Source of the DNA: Halocaridina rubra
Lineage: Eukaryota > Arthropoda > Malacostraca > Decapoda > Atyidae
Reading direction: 5' to 3'
Assembly: GCA_037179515.1 (NCBI GenBank)
Contig: JAXCGZ010005686.1
Span: 155,001 to 219,000, forward strand
DNA: 64,000 nucleotides
A program made the position numbers and the translations under genes. Below, piece after piece: positions 51,573-64,000 of this stretch. How positions within the stretch are numbered: the first letter of the stretch is position 1; each line of letters begins with the position of its first letter. The notes under the pieces are model-generated. The model saw only the letters and a list, made by a program, of their open reading frames with translations. It made no database searches and was not told where the DNA came from.

Positions 51573-54135
51573 ACCCATTCTCAGTATTGCACCATATAAA
51601 ATACAATACCGATATTGGCGTCTTGGAAAACGCAAAGGGTAGCACCTATGTGAGCTAGTACATATTAAAATTTCCAGTATTTTCATTATTTTATCGATAA
51701 AAAAAGTACTTCTTAGCCTAAGAATAATAAAACAGTAAAAAATAGTAAAAAACATAAATTTAAATATGTAACTCACAGTATTGCACCACATAAAATACGA
51801 TACCGGTATCGGGTCTTGGAACACGCTAAGGGTCGCACCCATGTACACGGGATGCTATTGGTGGATGGGTGGGAGACGACGAATCACAGAATTGTGCTCT
51901 GTATACTGGGGTCGGATTGGCTTTTTGAATGAAGCTTGATTCTCCCAGCATCATCCATTGTCTCGCCTCACCCATTCAGTTACTCACATGTGCGCCGTTC
52001 ATGTTGTGCCTCTTTATACGTTGTGCTGGTGTTTTTTGTGAAACTTTTGCATTTCAATCCCTGCAATGCCGCCCAAGTGTCCTTCATCTTCTAAGGCTTC
52101 TGGTAGTGAGCCTAAGCGGCAAAGGAAGATGTTGATCATAGCAGATAAGGTAAAACTATTAGATATACTGAAGGAAGGAAGAAGTTTCTCGGCTGTCGGC
52201 CGCCATTTCGGCATCAACTAATCTACTGTTTGCTACATCAAGAAAGAAGAGGCAAATATCAGGAAGACAGCGACTCTTACTTTAACAAAACAGTGAAGAG
52301 GGTCTAACACCCCCAATAAAATAATAGTGCAGATGGAAACTGCTTTGGACCTGTGGATTGCTGATTGCAGGAAGAACATCAGCTTAGACACCAGCATCAT
52401 ACAAACAAAGGTGAAGAAGCTGTATGAGACATTCGCTGCAAATGAAACCGACGACGACAGTGCCAACCGTGAGGAGGAGGAGAAAGAAGAAATGGAAGAC
52501 CCACAACCAGGACCGTCCAGCGATTCTCCACTGAGGAAACCATCGTTCATTGCTAGCAAAGGATGGTTCGCCAAATTTCATAAACACTTTGGCCTAAGAG
52601 CTTTTCAGTGCATGGCGAAGCTGCCTCTGCAGATACAGCTGTAGCTGAAGATTATGTGAACAATGACTTCCAGAAAATTATCGAGGAAGGCGGTTATGCT
52701 CCTGAGCAAGTGTTCAACCTGGATGAGACTGGGTTATTTTGGAAGAGAATGCCGTCTCGCACTTTTCTACCCAAGGAAGAAGCTAAAGCCCCTGGATTTA
52801 AAGCGCACAAAGACCGCATTACCCTCGTCATGTGCGGGAATGCTTCGGGCTCTATGTTAAAGCCAGGGCTTATCTACAAGTCAAAGAACCTTAGGGCTTT
52901 GAAGAATAAAAACAAGAATATGCTGCCAGTGTATTGGATGCATAACCCTAAGGCCTGGATCACTAAAAACCTCACATCGGATTGGTTTTACCAATGCTTT
53001 ATCTCTCAGGTCAGAGTTTATCTTGCGGAGAAGGGCATTGAATTTAAAGTCCTTTTTTTGATGGATAATGCTGGTGGCCACGCAACTGATCTCCATATTG
53101 ATGGTATTCAGGTACAGTTCCCGCCACCGAATACGACATCACTGATTCAGCCCATGGATTAAGGCGTTATTCGTGCATTCTAGGTTCTCTACACACGAAA
53201 TGCCCTGGCAAACCTGGATGACTCCATGGAAGTGGACAAAGAATTCGCACTGAAGGCGTACTGGCATAACTACACGATTGCTACATGCCTTCAAAATATT
53301 CAGAATGCAATCAAAGAGATGAAGCAGGCCACAATCAATGCCAGCTGGAAGAAATTGTGGCCCAAAGTCATCTACGACTACAAGGGATTCGCTCCTGAGG
53401 CAGTCCATAACTCGGCAGTTGCGAAAGCTGTGAAGGTGGCTGTATGCTAGGAGGAGAAAGCTTTAAAGATATGACTCATGAAGACGACAATGAAGTGATC
53501 GACTGCCACTCGCAACCGTTGACTGATGAAGACTTGGAGGAAATGACAAAATCAGCGAGCGAAGAAGAGGAAGAACAACAACAGCAAGCGCACAATGAAG
53601 TCGAAGAACCTGGCCTTACACTCGAATGGCTTGCAGCCATGTATAACATGGTCAAAGAACTCATACAACTGTTGCAGGAGTATGATGATGATTTGGTTCG
53701 TTCGGTGCACTTCTGCAATATTATCGATGATTCCATGACTCCTTACAAGAACATCTTCGCATAAAAGAAGAAACAGCAACAGCAACTCCCCATTACCATG
53801 TTCTTCTCTCGCAAAAAGCATCCATAAAGCTGTCATTGGCTGTGCATTATGTAAACCTCATCATCACGTCATTCAAGGTAAGCTTATCTATCATGTTATA
53901 TAGCTTTACGCTTGCTCGCTGTTATTTATGGTAAACTTACCCGTCACACTCATAATTTACGCTTGCGTGCTGTTATTAATAAAATAAAGGGTGAGTTGTT
54001 AACAGTGCAGAGAGGGTTTATACAGTAAAGGTAAAAATAAATGTAAAATACCTATAATAAATATGGCGCTGCTACTTCGCGGATTTTCACCTATCGTGGG
54101 TGGTCCCAGAACCGAACCCCCGCGATAAACGAGGG

Positions 54136-54136
<1 letters not shown>
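51573..54136 (+). mobile_element. Tigger transposon copy 2, left end truncated
   Basis: Starts within a left subterminal repeat unit about 240 bp after the sideroflexin poly(A) signal. Includes two subterminal units (palindrome GATACCGGTATC at 51799), leader, transposase remnant, about 1.5 right ~160 bp units and a right terminus (CGCGGATTTTCACC...CCGCGATAAACGAGGGATTA) running into (TA)n. Confidence 0.88.
52066..53827 (+). pseudogene. Tigger transposase pseudogene, copy 2
   Basis: ATG at 52066 opens the same N-terminal HTH (KVKLLDILKEGRSFSAVGRH); an in-frame TAA follows at 52219. Later frames keep METALDLWIADCRKN, NLDETGLFWKRMP, LMDNAGGHATD, TTSLIQPMD, then TAA instead of a glutamine codon at about 53160 and further stops. 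The three catalytic acidic positions are recognisable but in separate frames. Confidence 0.88.

Positions 54137-54227
<91 letters not shown>
54137..54227. repeat. (TA)n tract between two Tigger copies
   Basis: About 91 bp of TA and nothing else between the right terminus of copy 2 and the left terminus of copy 3. Confidence 0.95.
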
Positions 54228-54230
<3 letters not shown>

Positions 54231-56390
54231 TGAACCCTTGCTATATCGCCGTTCACCTTTCGCGAATTCAGTGCATAGTGGTTTTTTTGGTGAGCTTTTT
54301 TTTTTTCTGGGTATATGCGAGAATCCACGATAAGTGGAAATATTAAAATTTTCAGTATTTTCATTATTTTATTGAAAAAATTTGTTTACTGATAAAAAAA
54401 AGTGTTTCCCAGCCTAAGAATAATAAAAATAAAAAAATAGTTAAAAACATAAATTTACACATGTAACTATGCACCATAGAAAGTACGATACCGGTATCGG
54501 TGTTTTGGAAAATGCAAAGGGTGGCACCTATGTGAGCTAGTACATATTAAAATTTCCAGTATTTTCATTATAAATAAAAAAAAAGTATTTCCTAGCCTAA
54601 GAATAATAAAATGGTAACAAATAGTAAAAAACAAAAATTTAAACATGTAACTCAGAGTATTGCGCCATGTAAAATACGATACCAGTATCGGTGTTTCGGA
54701 AAACGAAAAGGGTCGCACCTACGTGAGCTAGTACATATTAAAATTGCCAGTATTTTCATTATTTTACTGATAAAAAAAAATGTATTTCCTAGCCTAAGAA
54801 TAATAAAACAGTAAAACATAAATTTAAACATGTAACTCACAGTATTGCACCATATAAAATGCGACACCGGTATCGGCATCTTGGAAAACGCAAAGGGTCG
54901 CACCTACGTGAGATAGTACATTGGCTGATGGGTGGGAGACGACGAATCACAGAATTGTTTTTCTGTATGTTCTGTATCATGGGGGCTGATTGGCTTTTTG
55001 ATTGAAGCTTCATTCTCCCAGCATCTTCCATTGTCTTGCCTCACCAGTTCAGTCTACTCACATGTGTGCCGTTTGTGTTGTGCTTCTTAATACATTGTGC
55101 GTGTGATTTTGTAAAACTTTCATATTTCAACCTCTGCAATGCCTCCCAAGCATCCTTCACCTTCTATGGCTTCTGGTCGTAAGCCTAAGTGGCAAAGGAA
55201 GATGTTGACCATAACAGAAAAGGTAAAACTGTTAGATATGTTGAAGGAAGGAGGAAGGTTCGTGGTTGACGGCCGCCATTTTGGCATTAACGCATCTACT
55301 GTTCGATACATAAATAAGGACGAGGCAGATATCAGGAAAACAGAGACTATTTCTTTTAGTAAAACAGCGAAGAGGGTCGTAACACCCCACAATAAGATAA
55401 TAGTGCGGATGGAATCTGCTTTGGCCCTGTGGATTGCTGATTGCAGGAAGAAGAACATCATCTTAGACACCAATATCATACAAACAAAGGCAAAGAAGCT
55501 GTACGAGACAGTCGCTGCAAACGAATCAGACGAAGACAGTGGTGACTGTGAGGAGGAGGAGAGAGAGGAAGAGATTGACGACCCACAACCAGGATCCTTA
55601 AGCGATTCTCCACCGATGACACGATCGTTCGTTGCAAACAAGGGATGGTTCACCAAATTTAAAAAACGCTATTGCCTAAAGAGCGTTTTGATGCATGGCG
55701 AAGCTGCCTCTGCAGACAACAGCTGCAGCTGAAGAATATGTAAAGAATGACTTCAAGAAAATTATCGAGGAAGGCGAATATGCTCCTAAGCAAGTCTTTA
55801 ACATGGATTAGACTGGGTTATTTTGGAAGAGAATGCCGTCTCGCACTTTTCTTTTCAAGGAAGAAGCTAAAGCCCCGGGATTTAAAGCGCACAAAGGCCG
55901 CGTTACCCTCGTCATGTGCGGGCCTCATGTTAAAGCCCTGGCTTATCTACAAGTCTAAGAACCCTAGGGCTTTAAAGAACAAAAACAAGAATCTGCTGCC
56001 AGTGTATTGGATGCATAACCCTAAGGCCTGGATCACAAAAAGCTTCACATCGGACTGGTTTCACCAATGCTTTATCCCTCAGGTCAAAGTTTATCTTGCG
56101 GAGAAGGGCATTGAATTTAAAGTCCTTCTTTTGATGGATAATGCTGGTGGCCACGCAACTGATCTCGAATATTACAGTGTACTAGTAGAGTTCCTGCCAC
56201 CGAGCACGACATCACTAATTCAGCCTCTGGATCAAAGCGTTATTCGTGCATTCAAGGCCCTCTACACACGAAATGCCCTGGCAAACCTGGTTTACTCCAT
56301 GGATGCGGACAAAGAATTCGTACTGAAGACGTACTGGCGTAACTACACGATTGCTACATGCCTTCAAAATATTCAGAATGCATTAATGCT
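54228..56390 (+). mobile_element. Tigger transposon copy 3, right end missing
   Basis: Left terminus CAGTGAACCCTTGCTATATC is preserved, the only complete left end next to a transposase here. It is followed by about three subterminal units of ~187 bp, a leader and the transposase, which is cut at about 56390 (CAGAATGCA|TTAATG). No right terminus follows. Confidence 0.88.
54360..54920. repeat. Left subterminal repeats of Tigger with palindromic core
   Basis: Units of about 185-190 bp each contain CCTAGCCTAAGAATAATAAA and a 12 bp palindrome: GATACCGGTATC at 54487, GATACCAGTATC at 54678 and GACACCGGTATC at 54863. The repeated palindrome is a candidate transposase binding site (inference). Confidence 0.82.
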
Positions 56391-56391
56391 T
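55139..56391 (+). pseudogene. Tigger transposase pseudogene, copy 3
   Basis: The longest intact N-terminal part of the three: 55139-55720 is open and contains both DNA-binding domains (KVKLLDMLKEGGRFVV, STVRYINKDEADIRKT; MESALALWIADCRKKN, GWFTKFKKRYCLKS). Then a one-base insertion near 55722, TAG at 55809 after MD, a short deletion near 55920 after VMCG, and truncation after LQNIQNA. Confidence 0.88.
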
Positions 56392-56734
56392 TTTAATGTT
56401 TGTAGTTCATAGGTGAAGTATGTAATACGGTACACTCACCTCTTGAAATAACGCGAGAATAGGTTCTCAAAAGGCTCATATAATATAAATTACGTGTAAT
56501 TTATATAGTCCATTTCCATAAGGAATAATGTTAATATATACATAGATACATTCCACAAGCGTGTATAAACACACTATAACAAATGAAAAAAGCTAAGTAA
56601 AACACATTTTACAAGTACTTAACCAGGCTAAAATACGTATGTAAGCTAAAAATTAAAAAGTACAGTATTAAAGCTATACAGATAAACAAAAAATAAAATA
56701 AAGACATTAACTCACACTACATATGGTAGATACC
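56391..56734. other. Unannotated stretch
   Basis: AT-rich sequence after the break in Tigger copy 3. No feature recognised. Confidence 0.45.
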
Positions 56735-57084
56735 AGGTGTGTGGTGGCGGTGGTCACAGTGTTAAGCCATAACTACTTTCTGAGACTGGGATTTTTACCC
56801 TTATTGGAGTGACTTTTTTGCATAAGTCCTTGTTATACGAGTACAACAATTATTTATGACTCTCTCTCTCTCTATTTATTCAATTTATTAATTTACTATT
56901 TATTTATTCATTTATCACTATATACTTTGGACAAAGGTGTGTGGTGGTGGTGATGAGGGTGCTAAGCCATAACGACTTTTTGACTAGGATTTCACCCTTA
57001 CGGGAGTGACTTTTTCACCTAAATCCTTGTTGTACAAGTGTAACAATGATTTATGACCCTCTCTCTCTCTATTTATTCAATTTA
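56735..57084. repeat. Imperfect ~200 bp tandem duplication
   Basis: GGTGTGTGGTGG...GCTAAGCCATAACGACTTT...CTCTCTCTCTATTTATTCAA occurs twice, starting about 56735 and 56936. Both units end in a short (CT)n plus TTTATT run; the second leads into (TA)n. Confidence 0.75.
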
Positions 57085-57103
57085 TAATATATATATAATA
57101 TAT

Positions 57104-57135
<32 letters not shown>

Positions 57136-57167
57136 ATATATTATATATATAATATATATATATAATA

Positions 57168-57264
<97 letters not shown>

Positions 57265-57284
57265 AAAGAGAGAGAGAGAGAGAG
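57083..57284. repeat. Interrupted (TA)n followed by (AG)n
   Basis: About 180 bp of TA with TAATA interruptions, then GAAAGAGAGAGAGAGAGAG up to the LINE 5' break at 57285. Confidence 0.9.
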
Positions 57285-59302
57285 TTAAATCATTGCTCTA
57301 CTGCTACAAGTAGGTGTAATTCATGCCAGAGAGAAATGGTTCGATAATGAGTGTAAAAGAGCTAAGGAGTGGAGAGACAAATGCTGGAAAAAGTATAGGA
57401 GGAGAAAAAACATAAATGCCTGGCAAACCTACAAAAGAGCAAGAAATGACTACCTAAGTAAAAGGAGAGAGGCAGAGAGAGACTATGAGAGGGACATCAC
57501 CAGGAAGGCTAAAGAAAATCCCAAGCTTTTCCACAGCTTTATCAGAGGAAAACTGAAGGTAAAAGAACAGGTTTTAAGACTAAAGAGAGCGGATGGAAGC
57601 ATCACTGAGAAGGATGAAGAGATCTACAAAGACTTGAACAAGGAGTTTCAGTCAGTATTTACAGTAGAAAATACTCCACCCCCTCAGATTGCAGAGATAG
57701 AAGCTCAAGGGCCGGTATTAGAGAACATCAACCTTACAGCCACAGAGGTATGCAAAGCGCTGATGGATTTAGATGTTCATAAAGCTACAGGTCCTGATGA
57801 CATATCCCCTCATGTACTTAAAAAATGCGCAAACTCAATATCAGTGGCACTAAGTATCATATTTAAAAAGTCACTGGAGTCAGGGGAGATTCCAAGATGC
57901 TGGAAACAAGCAAATGTGATACCTATCTCCAAAAAGGGAAGGAGGGATACGGCTCTGAACTATAGACCAGTTTCCTTGACCAGCATAGTTTGCAAAGTTA
58001 CGGAGAAACTACTAAGGAAACATATCTCTTTTCACTTGGAATCCTTCAACTTTTTGTCAGTAAGGCAACATGGCTTCAGAGAAGGTAGATCAACAGTAAC
58101 AAACTTATTAGAATTTTATGATGAGGTAAGCCGAATCTTACAGGAAAGAGAGGGCTGGGCAGATTGCACATTCCTAGACTTCCAGAAAGCGTTTGACACT
58201 GTTCCACATGGGAGACTTATTAGGAAGCTGCAAGCAATGGCTAGAATAGGTGGAAATGTCTTGGAATGGATAAAAACTTACTTAGAATGAAGGGAACAGA
58301 GGGTTAGAGTAAGACAGTGTCTGACTGGAGAAGAGTTAGTAGTGGAGTTCCACTGGGTTCAGTTTTAGGGCCACTTTTGTTCCTTGTATATGTAAATGAC
58401 CTACCAGAGTCCGTAAATTCATTCATGAATATGTTTGCAGATGATGCGAAGATTGTGAAGAAAGTAAAAAACGAGAACAATGGTAGAGAACTTCAGGAGG
58501 ATCTAAATAGTCTGCATGAGTGGTCAGAAAAGTGGCTAATGAAATTCAATACTTCAAAATGTAAGGTAATGAGAATGGGTGCAAGTGCAAGAAGGCCCAA
58601 GATTGACTACTCGGTGGCTGGAGTACAAATTCAAGAGACAGAAAATGAGAGAGATCTAGGAGAACATACTGGCAGATTTGTCTCCAGAAATACATATAAA
58701 TGGCATAGTAAGGGCAGCATATGCATTCTTATCAAATGTAAGGGTAGCCTTCGGGCACATGGACAAGGAAATGTTTAGAAATATTTATGTAACCTATGTG
58801 AGGCCAAAACTCGAATATGCAGCCCCCTTTTGGAATCCACACTTGAAGAAGCACATAGCTAAGCTTGAAAAAGTTCAAAGACATGCCACGAAACTGGTGC
58901 CAGAAGTACGCAATCTCAGTTATGATGAGAGGCTGAGGGAATTAGACTTACCATCACTCGAAGCTAGAAGATTGAGGGGGATATGGTGACAGTCTTTAAA
59001 TTCCTTCATGGTTATGATAGAGTGGATAGGGATGGATATTTTGATATGGCTGGCTCTAGAACTAGAGGTCATAGTATGAAGCTTCGTAAGAAAACTTCTT
59101 TGCAGGATGTGAGGAAATACTTTTTCAGTGTAAGAGTAGTTGATAATTGGAATTGGCTAAGCGAGGAGGTAGTTAATGCTATCTCAATCCATAGTTTTAA
59201 GGACAGGTATGATAAGTATCACCAAGTATAAAATGGAACCGATGAGGAGACGGGAAGATACGAGCCTTGGGCTCTTTCCCGTAAACACAATTAGGTAAGT
59301 AC
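57285..59302 (+). mobile_element. Long copy of the arrayed CR1-like LINE
   Basis: Plus-strand element of about 2.0 kb covering the linker, RT and C-terminal region; the endonuclease is missing. It ends ...CGTAAACACAATTAGGTAAG. It shows what the array copies at 16065-20451 derive from: their 5' breaks all fall within its last 710 bp. Confidence 0.9.
57301..59231 (+). pseudogene. CR1-like LINE reverse transcriptase, broken
   Basis: Open from REKWFDNECKRAKEW through GPDDISPHVLKK, NYRPVSLTSIVCKV, RQHGFREGRST and LDFQKAFDTVPHGRL to TGA 58288. After a one-base shift it resumes with GVPLGSVLGPLLFLVYVNDL and FADDAKI (catalytic box), WLMKFNTSKCKVMRMG. Further shifts occur near 58660 (in ERDLG|VNILAD) and 58978 (loss of one G in the G-run), then it is open to KYH. 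The usual GVPQGS glutamine is leucine here. Confidence 0.88.
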
Positions 59303-59599
59303 AATGACTTGTGTGGAGAATCACTCCAATAAGGGTGAGAATCCCATTTTGTAAATTGTAGTTGGGGTTCATACTGGGTGAAGAGAGACTGAAGCACATG
59401 GCAGCATGGTGGGAAACTGCCTCAGAGGCAGTCGCTTAGTTACTAGACTGAATCATTTTTTTTTCGCTTTCTTGTGTGGGTTATTCGCGGAATTAGATTT
59501 TTTTTTTTACTATTATTTTCAAGACGTGTTATTCCTATTTTGCGTAGTTTAAACTCGCATAAATAGCAAGGTGACTGTATATGCAGGTAATCATTCTAA
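59303..59599. other. Flank with Tigger-like fragment
   Basis: 59470-59580 contains TTATTCGCGGAATTAGA and AACTCGCATAAATAGCAAGG, reminiscent of Tigger terminal sequence, but too decayed to bound. Confidence 0.35.
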
Positions 59600-60110
59600 T
59601 ATAATACTTGTTGGTCTAGTATGTTGTTGCTTATATGTGTATGAAGTCCTTGTATATATTGCGTTGTTTGTTGGGGAATAATTCAGTGCTTTACACAGTC
59701 TCATGAGATCTTATATTTCTGGTGTGAAAATTGGGGTTGCGTGTCTTGTTTTGTTACCTCTATAGAGAATTTTTTCGTCTGATTTCTTATTTATTGTGTT
59801 AAAAAAGTGTAGATCGTATATGTTTCTGATGAGAAGTAGTGTAGAAAGCTTCAGACTGGTCCTTTGTTTCATTAGTGAAAGCTTCCCATTTAGCTCTTTT
59901 GTAATTGGTATATGTGTGTGTGTGTGTGAAAGGCTGGAGTGGTTCTTGTTTTAGTGATGATGGAAAGGTGGTCACCCCCTAGGGTTTTGACCACCCTCCA
60001 TGTTGTCGTGAGGGCAACATTCAGTAAACAAAACATATCAGGAGATGAGGGTAGGATGCTGGCTTTGTGTGGGATGTGTTTGTGCTGGTGAATGTTATAT
60101 AGGATGATAA
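59600..60110 (-). pseudogene. Jockey-type LINE endonuclease/linker remnant
   Basis: Minus-strand translation across 59830-60100 gives ...LGGDHLSIITKTRTTPAFHT, then YTNYKRAKWEAFTNET: the endonuclease GDH box followed by the typical A.W..F....T linker of jockey-like elements. Stops and shifts occur upstream and downstream. Possibly the same family as the remnant at 48800. Confidence 0.5.
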
Positions 60111-61499
60111 GGATTTCTGTTTGATCTAAGGAGGTGAAATCTGACTGTCTTCATATTTTATATTGAAGATGTTCAATATATAAGTTGATGGATTATATAA
60201 AGAGAAGTGCCTATTGCTGGAGAGATCCCTGTATGAGGCAACCTTCAAGTGGGTAAACGGCAGCTCCAAAAGGAAGTTGACTCGTATTGCACCAACAGAA
60301 CTGCGAAGCTTCACATATAATGGACTTCATGGAGATAGCAACAAATGCCTTCAAAGTATCCTAGAATGCATAAGACTCCACCTTACTTTGCCTCTAGTGA
60401 GCTAGGCCAGAGGAGGGGAACATCAGTGGCCCCTTTTTGGCCAAAGGAGAATTGAAAAGTGAAACTGCAGATCAAGGAAATATCAGTACCATAGCAATAA
60501 GCAAAATGAGAAGTAGCCACAGAGAATTAACACTACATTGCTCATTAAGCTTTTTCTATCACATTTTAACTATATAAGAGCTCTCTCTTTTGAATTCCTG
60601 AAGAGCTTTGTCAAAGTTATCAAAGAAATGAGTCGACCCAATTGAGGACTTCGAGGATCAATGGAAAAGCAACAAGAGTGAACCTGGTAATCATTTATCA
60701 CCTTCATACCAGGTAGATACCGTGAAAATTTTGATAGCAATTGTCAATAATCTGCAAACAAATAAGGTAATATATATATCCTTGGAGTTTCATAGATAAT
60801 CATCCTGACAATTTTCCGCACCTAAATCTTTTCATGGTATGTTTGTGATGCCATATATAACCTTCTATTACTTATTAGATAAAGGAAGTACATGCTACGA
60901 AGTCCTTTTATGAAGCGCTTATTTAATAATTTTTTCATATAGTGCCTTTTATGATCCCTCATATTCTATTTAAACATCAATGGGCTATGAGGGAGTTAAA
61001 ACATATTTTCTGAGTCTCCATACAGCCCTTCCAAAGCTTCACTCTCTGGTGGTTATGAAGCTAATTCAGAATGGAGTCGCTTTCAAAAAAGGGACAAAAA
61101 TAATTGTTCCAGACCCCATGTTCACTTTGGTAATCCAAATTACGGACTCTATGGGCAATGTGGGTCTAGACCCCTGTTCACAGATAGTTCTGAAAATGTA
61201 CGTTGGTACTCCAGTTGCTGTTACCAACCAACATTTCCTTTCGGTCTTACAAGACTTAACATAAAAAAAAAAAAAATAGGGAGGGGGTGTTGACAGGCTG
61301 CATGGAGAAAAAAATATGCTTTTCCTCTCTAAAAACATTTTTCTATTTGTTTCCAGGCATCCTCTAGAAAGTATTGCAAATATAAAACACGAGGAGGAAA
61401 ATAATGTCTTATTAGAGCTGTATTTGAAGAGATGACTTGGGTCAAGTTTATTATGGCCCCTAAAATGAGTTGAGCTTCTATGCTGGGAGATATTTTTCA
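60111..61499. other. Unannotated stretch
   Basis: Contains short open frames at 60214-60405 and 60980-61264 (the latter followed by an A-run at 61262-61276, which could be a retrocopy tail). Neither translation matches a family I know. No splice-supported exon. Confidence 0.35.
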
Positions 61500-62006
61500 T
61501 CTTGAAAAAGCACATAGCTAAGCTTGAAAAAGTTCAAAGACATGCCACGAAACTGGTGCCAGAAATACGCAGTCTCAGTTATGATGAGAGGCTGAGGGAA
61601 TTAGACTTTCCATCACTCGAAGCTAGAAGAGTGAGGGGGGATATGGTGACAGTCTTTAAATTCCTTCATGGTTATGATAGAGTGGATAGGGATGGATATT
61701 TATGATAGAGTGGATAGGGATGGATATTTTGATATGGCTGGCTCTAGAACTAGAGGTCATAGTTTGAAGCTTCGTAAGAAAACTTGTTTGCAGGATGTAA
61801 GGAAATACTTTTTCAGTGTAAGAGTAGTTGATAATTGGAATTGGCTAAGCGAGGTGGTAGTTAATGCTATCTCAATCCATAGTTTTAAGGACAGGTATGA
61901 TAAGTATCACTAAGTATAAAATGGAACCGATGAGGAGACGGGAAGATACGAGCTTTGGGCTCTTTCCCGTAAACACAATTAGGTAATAACAACTAGGTAA
62001 TCACAT
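61500..62006 (+). mobile_element. Another 5'-truncated copy of the arrayed LINE
   Basis: Starts at AAAAAGCACATAGCTAAGCT (KKHIAKLEKVQ) and ends with a duplicated terminal motif (ACAATTAGGTAATAACAACTAGGTAATCACA-type). A 28-29 bp internal tandem duplication (TATGATAGAGTGGATAGGGA...) at 61672-61730 adds a second DRVDRDGY. Confidence 0.9.
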
Positions 62007-63826
<1,820 letters not shown>

Positions 63827-64000
63827 TATTCTATTAAATAATAAAATGCCTATCTTTCAGGAGTAGTTGAAAATGTTTCATACTACACTTCATCCATAAT
63901 ATTCTGATCATTAAAGAGCTGCTTCATATTGTTTTTATTGGATTGATTGTAAATAAGTTAGGGTAAAAGGAAAAAGGGTTGCAAGACTAGTTTGGTATAC

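Noticed and set aside
51573..56390. A domesticated host TIGD-type gene
   Set aside because: All three Tigger copies carry several stops and frameshifts and retain transposon ends or subterminal repeats; none could encode a full protein.
60980..61264. 94-codon open frame followed by an A-run, possible retrogene
   Set aside because: No recognisable family, no upstream homology and only ordinary length for chance; kept as unannotated.

Overview
The window looks like nuclear DNA of an arthropod, most probably a decapod crustacean. It holds two intron-rich animal genes, very many long (TA)n tracts, and a dense load of dead retrotransposons and pogo/Tigger-type DNA transposons. The decapod assignment is inference, resting on retroelement 3' ends whose conceptual translation contains RPDEGCFILLFFF (a type I associate with decapod assemblies) and on the microsatellite load. 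Nothing suggests bacterial or plasmid DNA.

Layout. (1) 461-14744, minus strand: twelve phase-consistent coding exons of a salt-inducible kinase, best called SIK3. Kinase domain, UBA-like region and both PKA/14-3-3 regulatory motifs are present; the C-terminus lies beyond the left edge. Its introns hold (TA)n tracts and a 1.6 kb non-autonomous Tigger derivative built mostly of a ~160 bp tandem repeat. (2) 15974-22440: a head-to-tail array of eight 5'-truncated CR1-like LINE 3' ends on the minus strand, joined by (TATG)n spacers, plus a ninth detached copy and a fragment of another LINE. (3) 22445-39440: repeat-rich intergenic DNA with a nearly complete EN-RT LINE (26627-29697) seated in a (CT)n tract, tRNA-related SINEs, truncated retroelement ends, and a Tigger element (35463-38000) broken by a retroelement insertion. 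(4) 39450-51192, plus strand: a complete sideroflexin gene (SFXN1/3-like mitochondrial serine carrier) of eight coding positions, one with two alternative homologous exons that appear mutually exclusive. Its last intron contains a Copia-type LTR/gag remnant and a decayed LINE. (5) 51573-56390: two Tigger copies head to tail, separated only by (TA)n. (6) 57285-64000: a longer but broken copy of the arrayed LINE, further fragments, and a short palindromic element between two (TA)n tracts.

The two host genes are unrelated and independently transcribed. The recurring theme is that transposon ends repeatedly coincide with simple repeats ((TA)n, (TATG)n, (CT)n, (AG)n, (TAG)n). The most informative items are the LINE array, the sideroflexin alternative exon pair and the Tigger subterminal repeats. 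All splice sites were inferred by eye from conserved protein sequence, reading frame and GT/GC-AG borders; no alignment, RNA data or database search was available.
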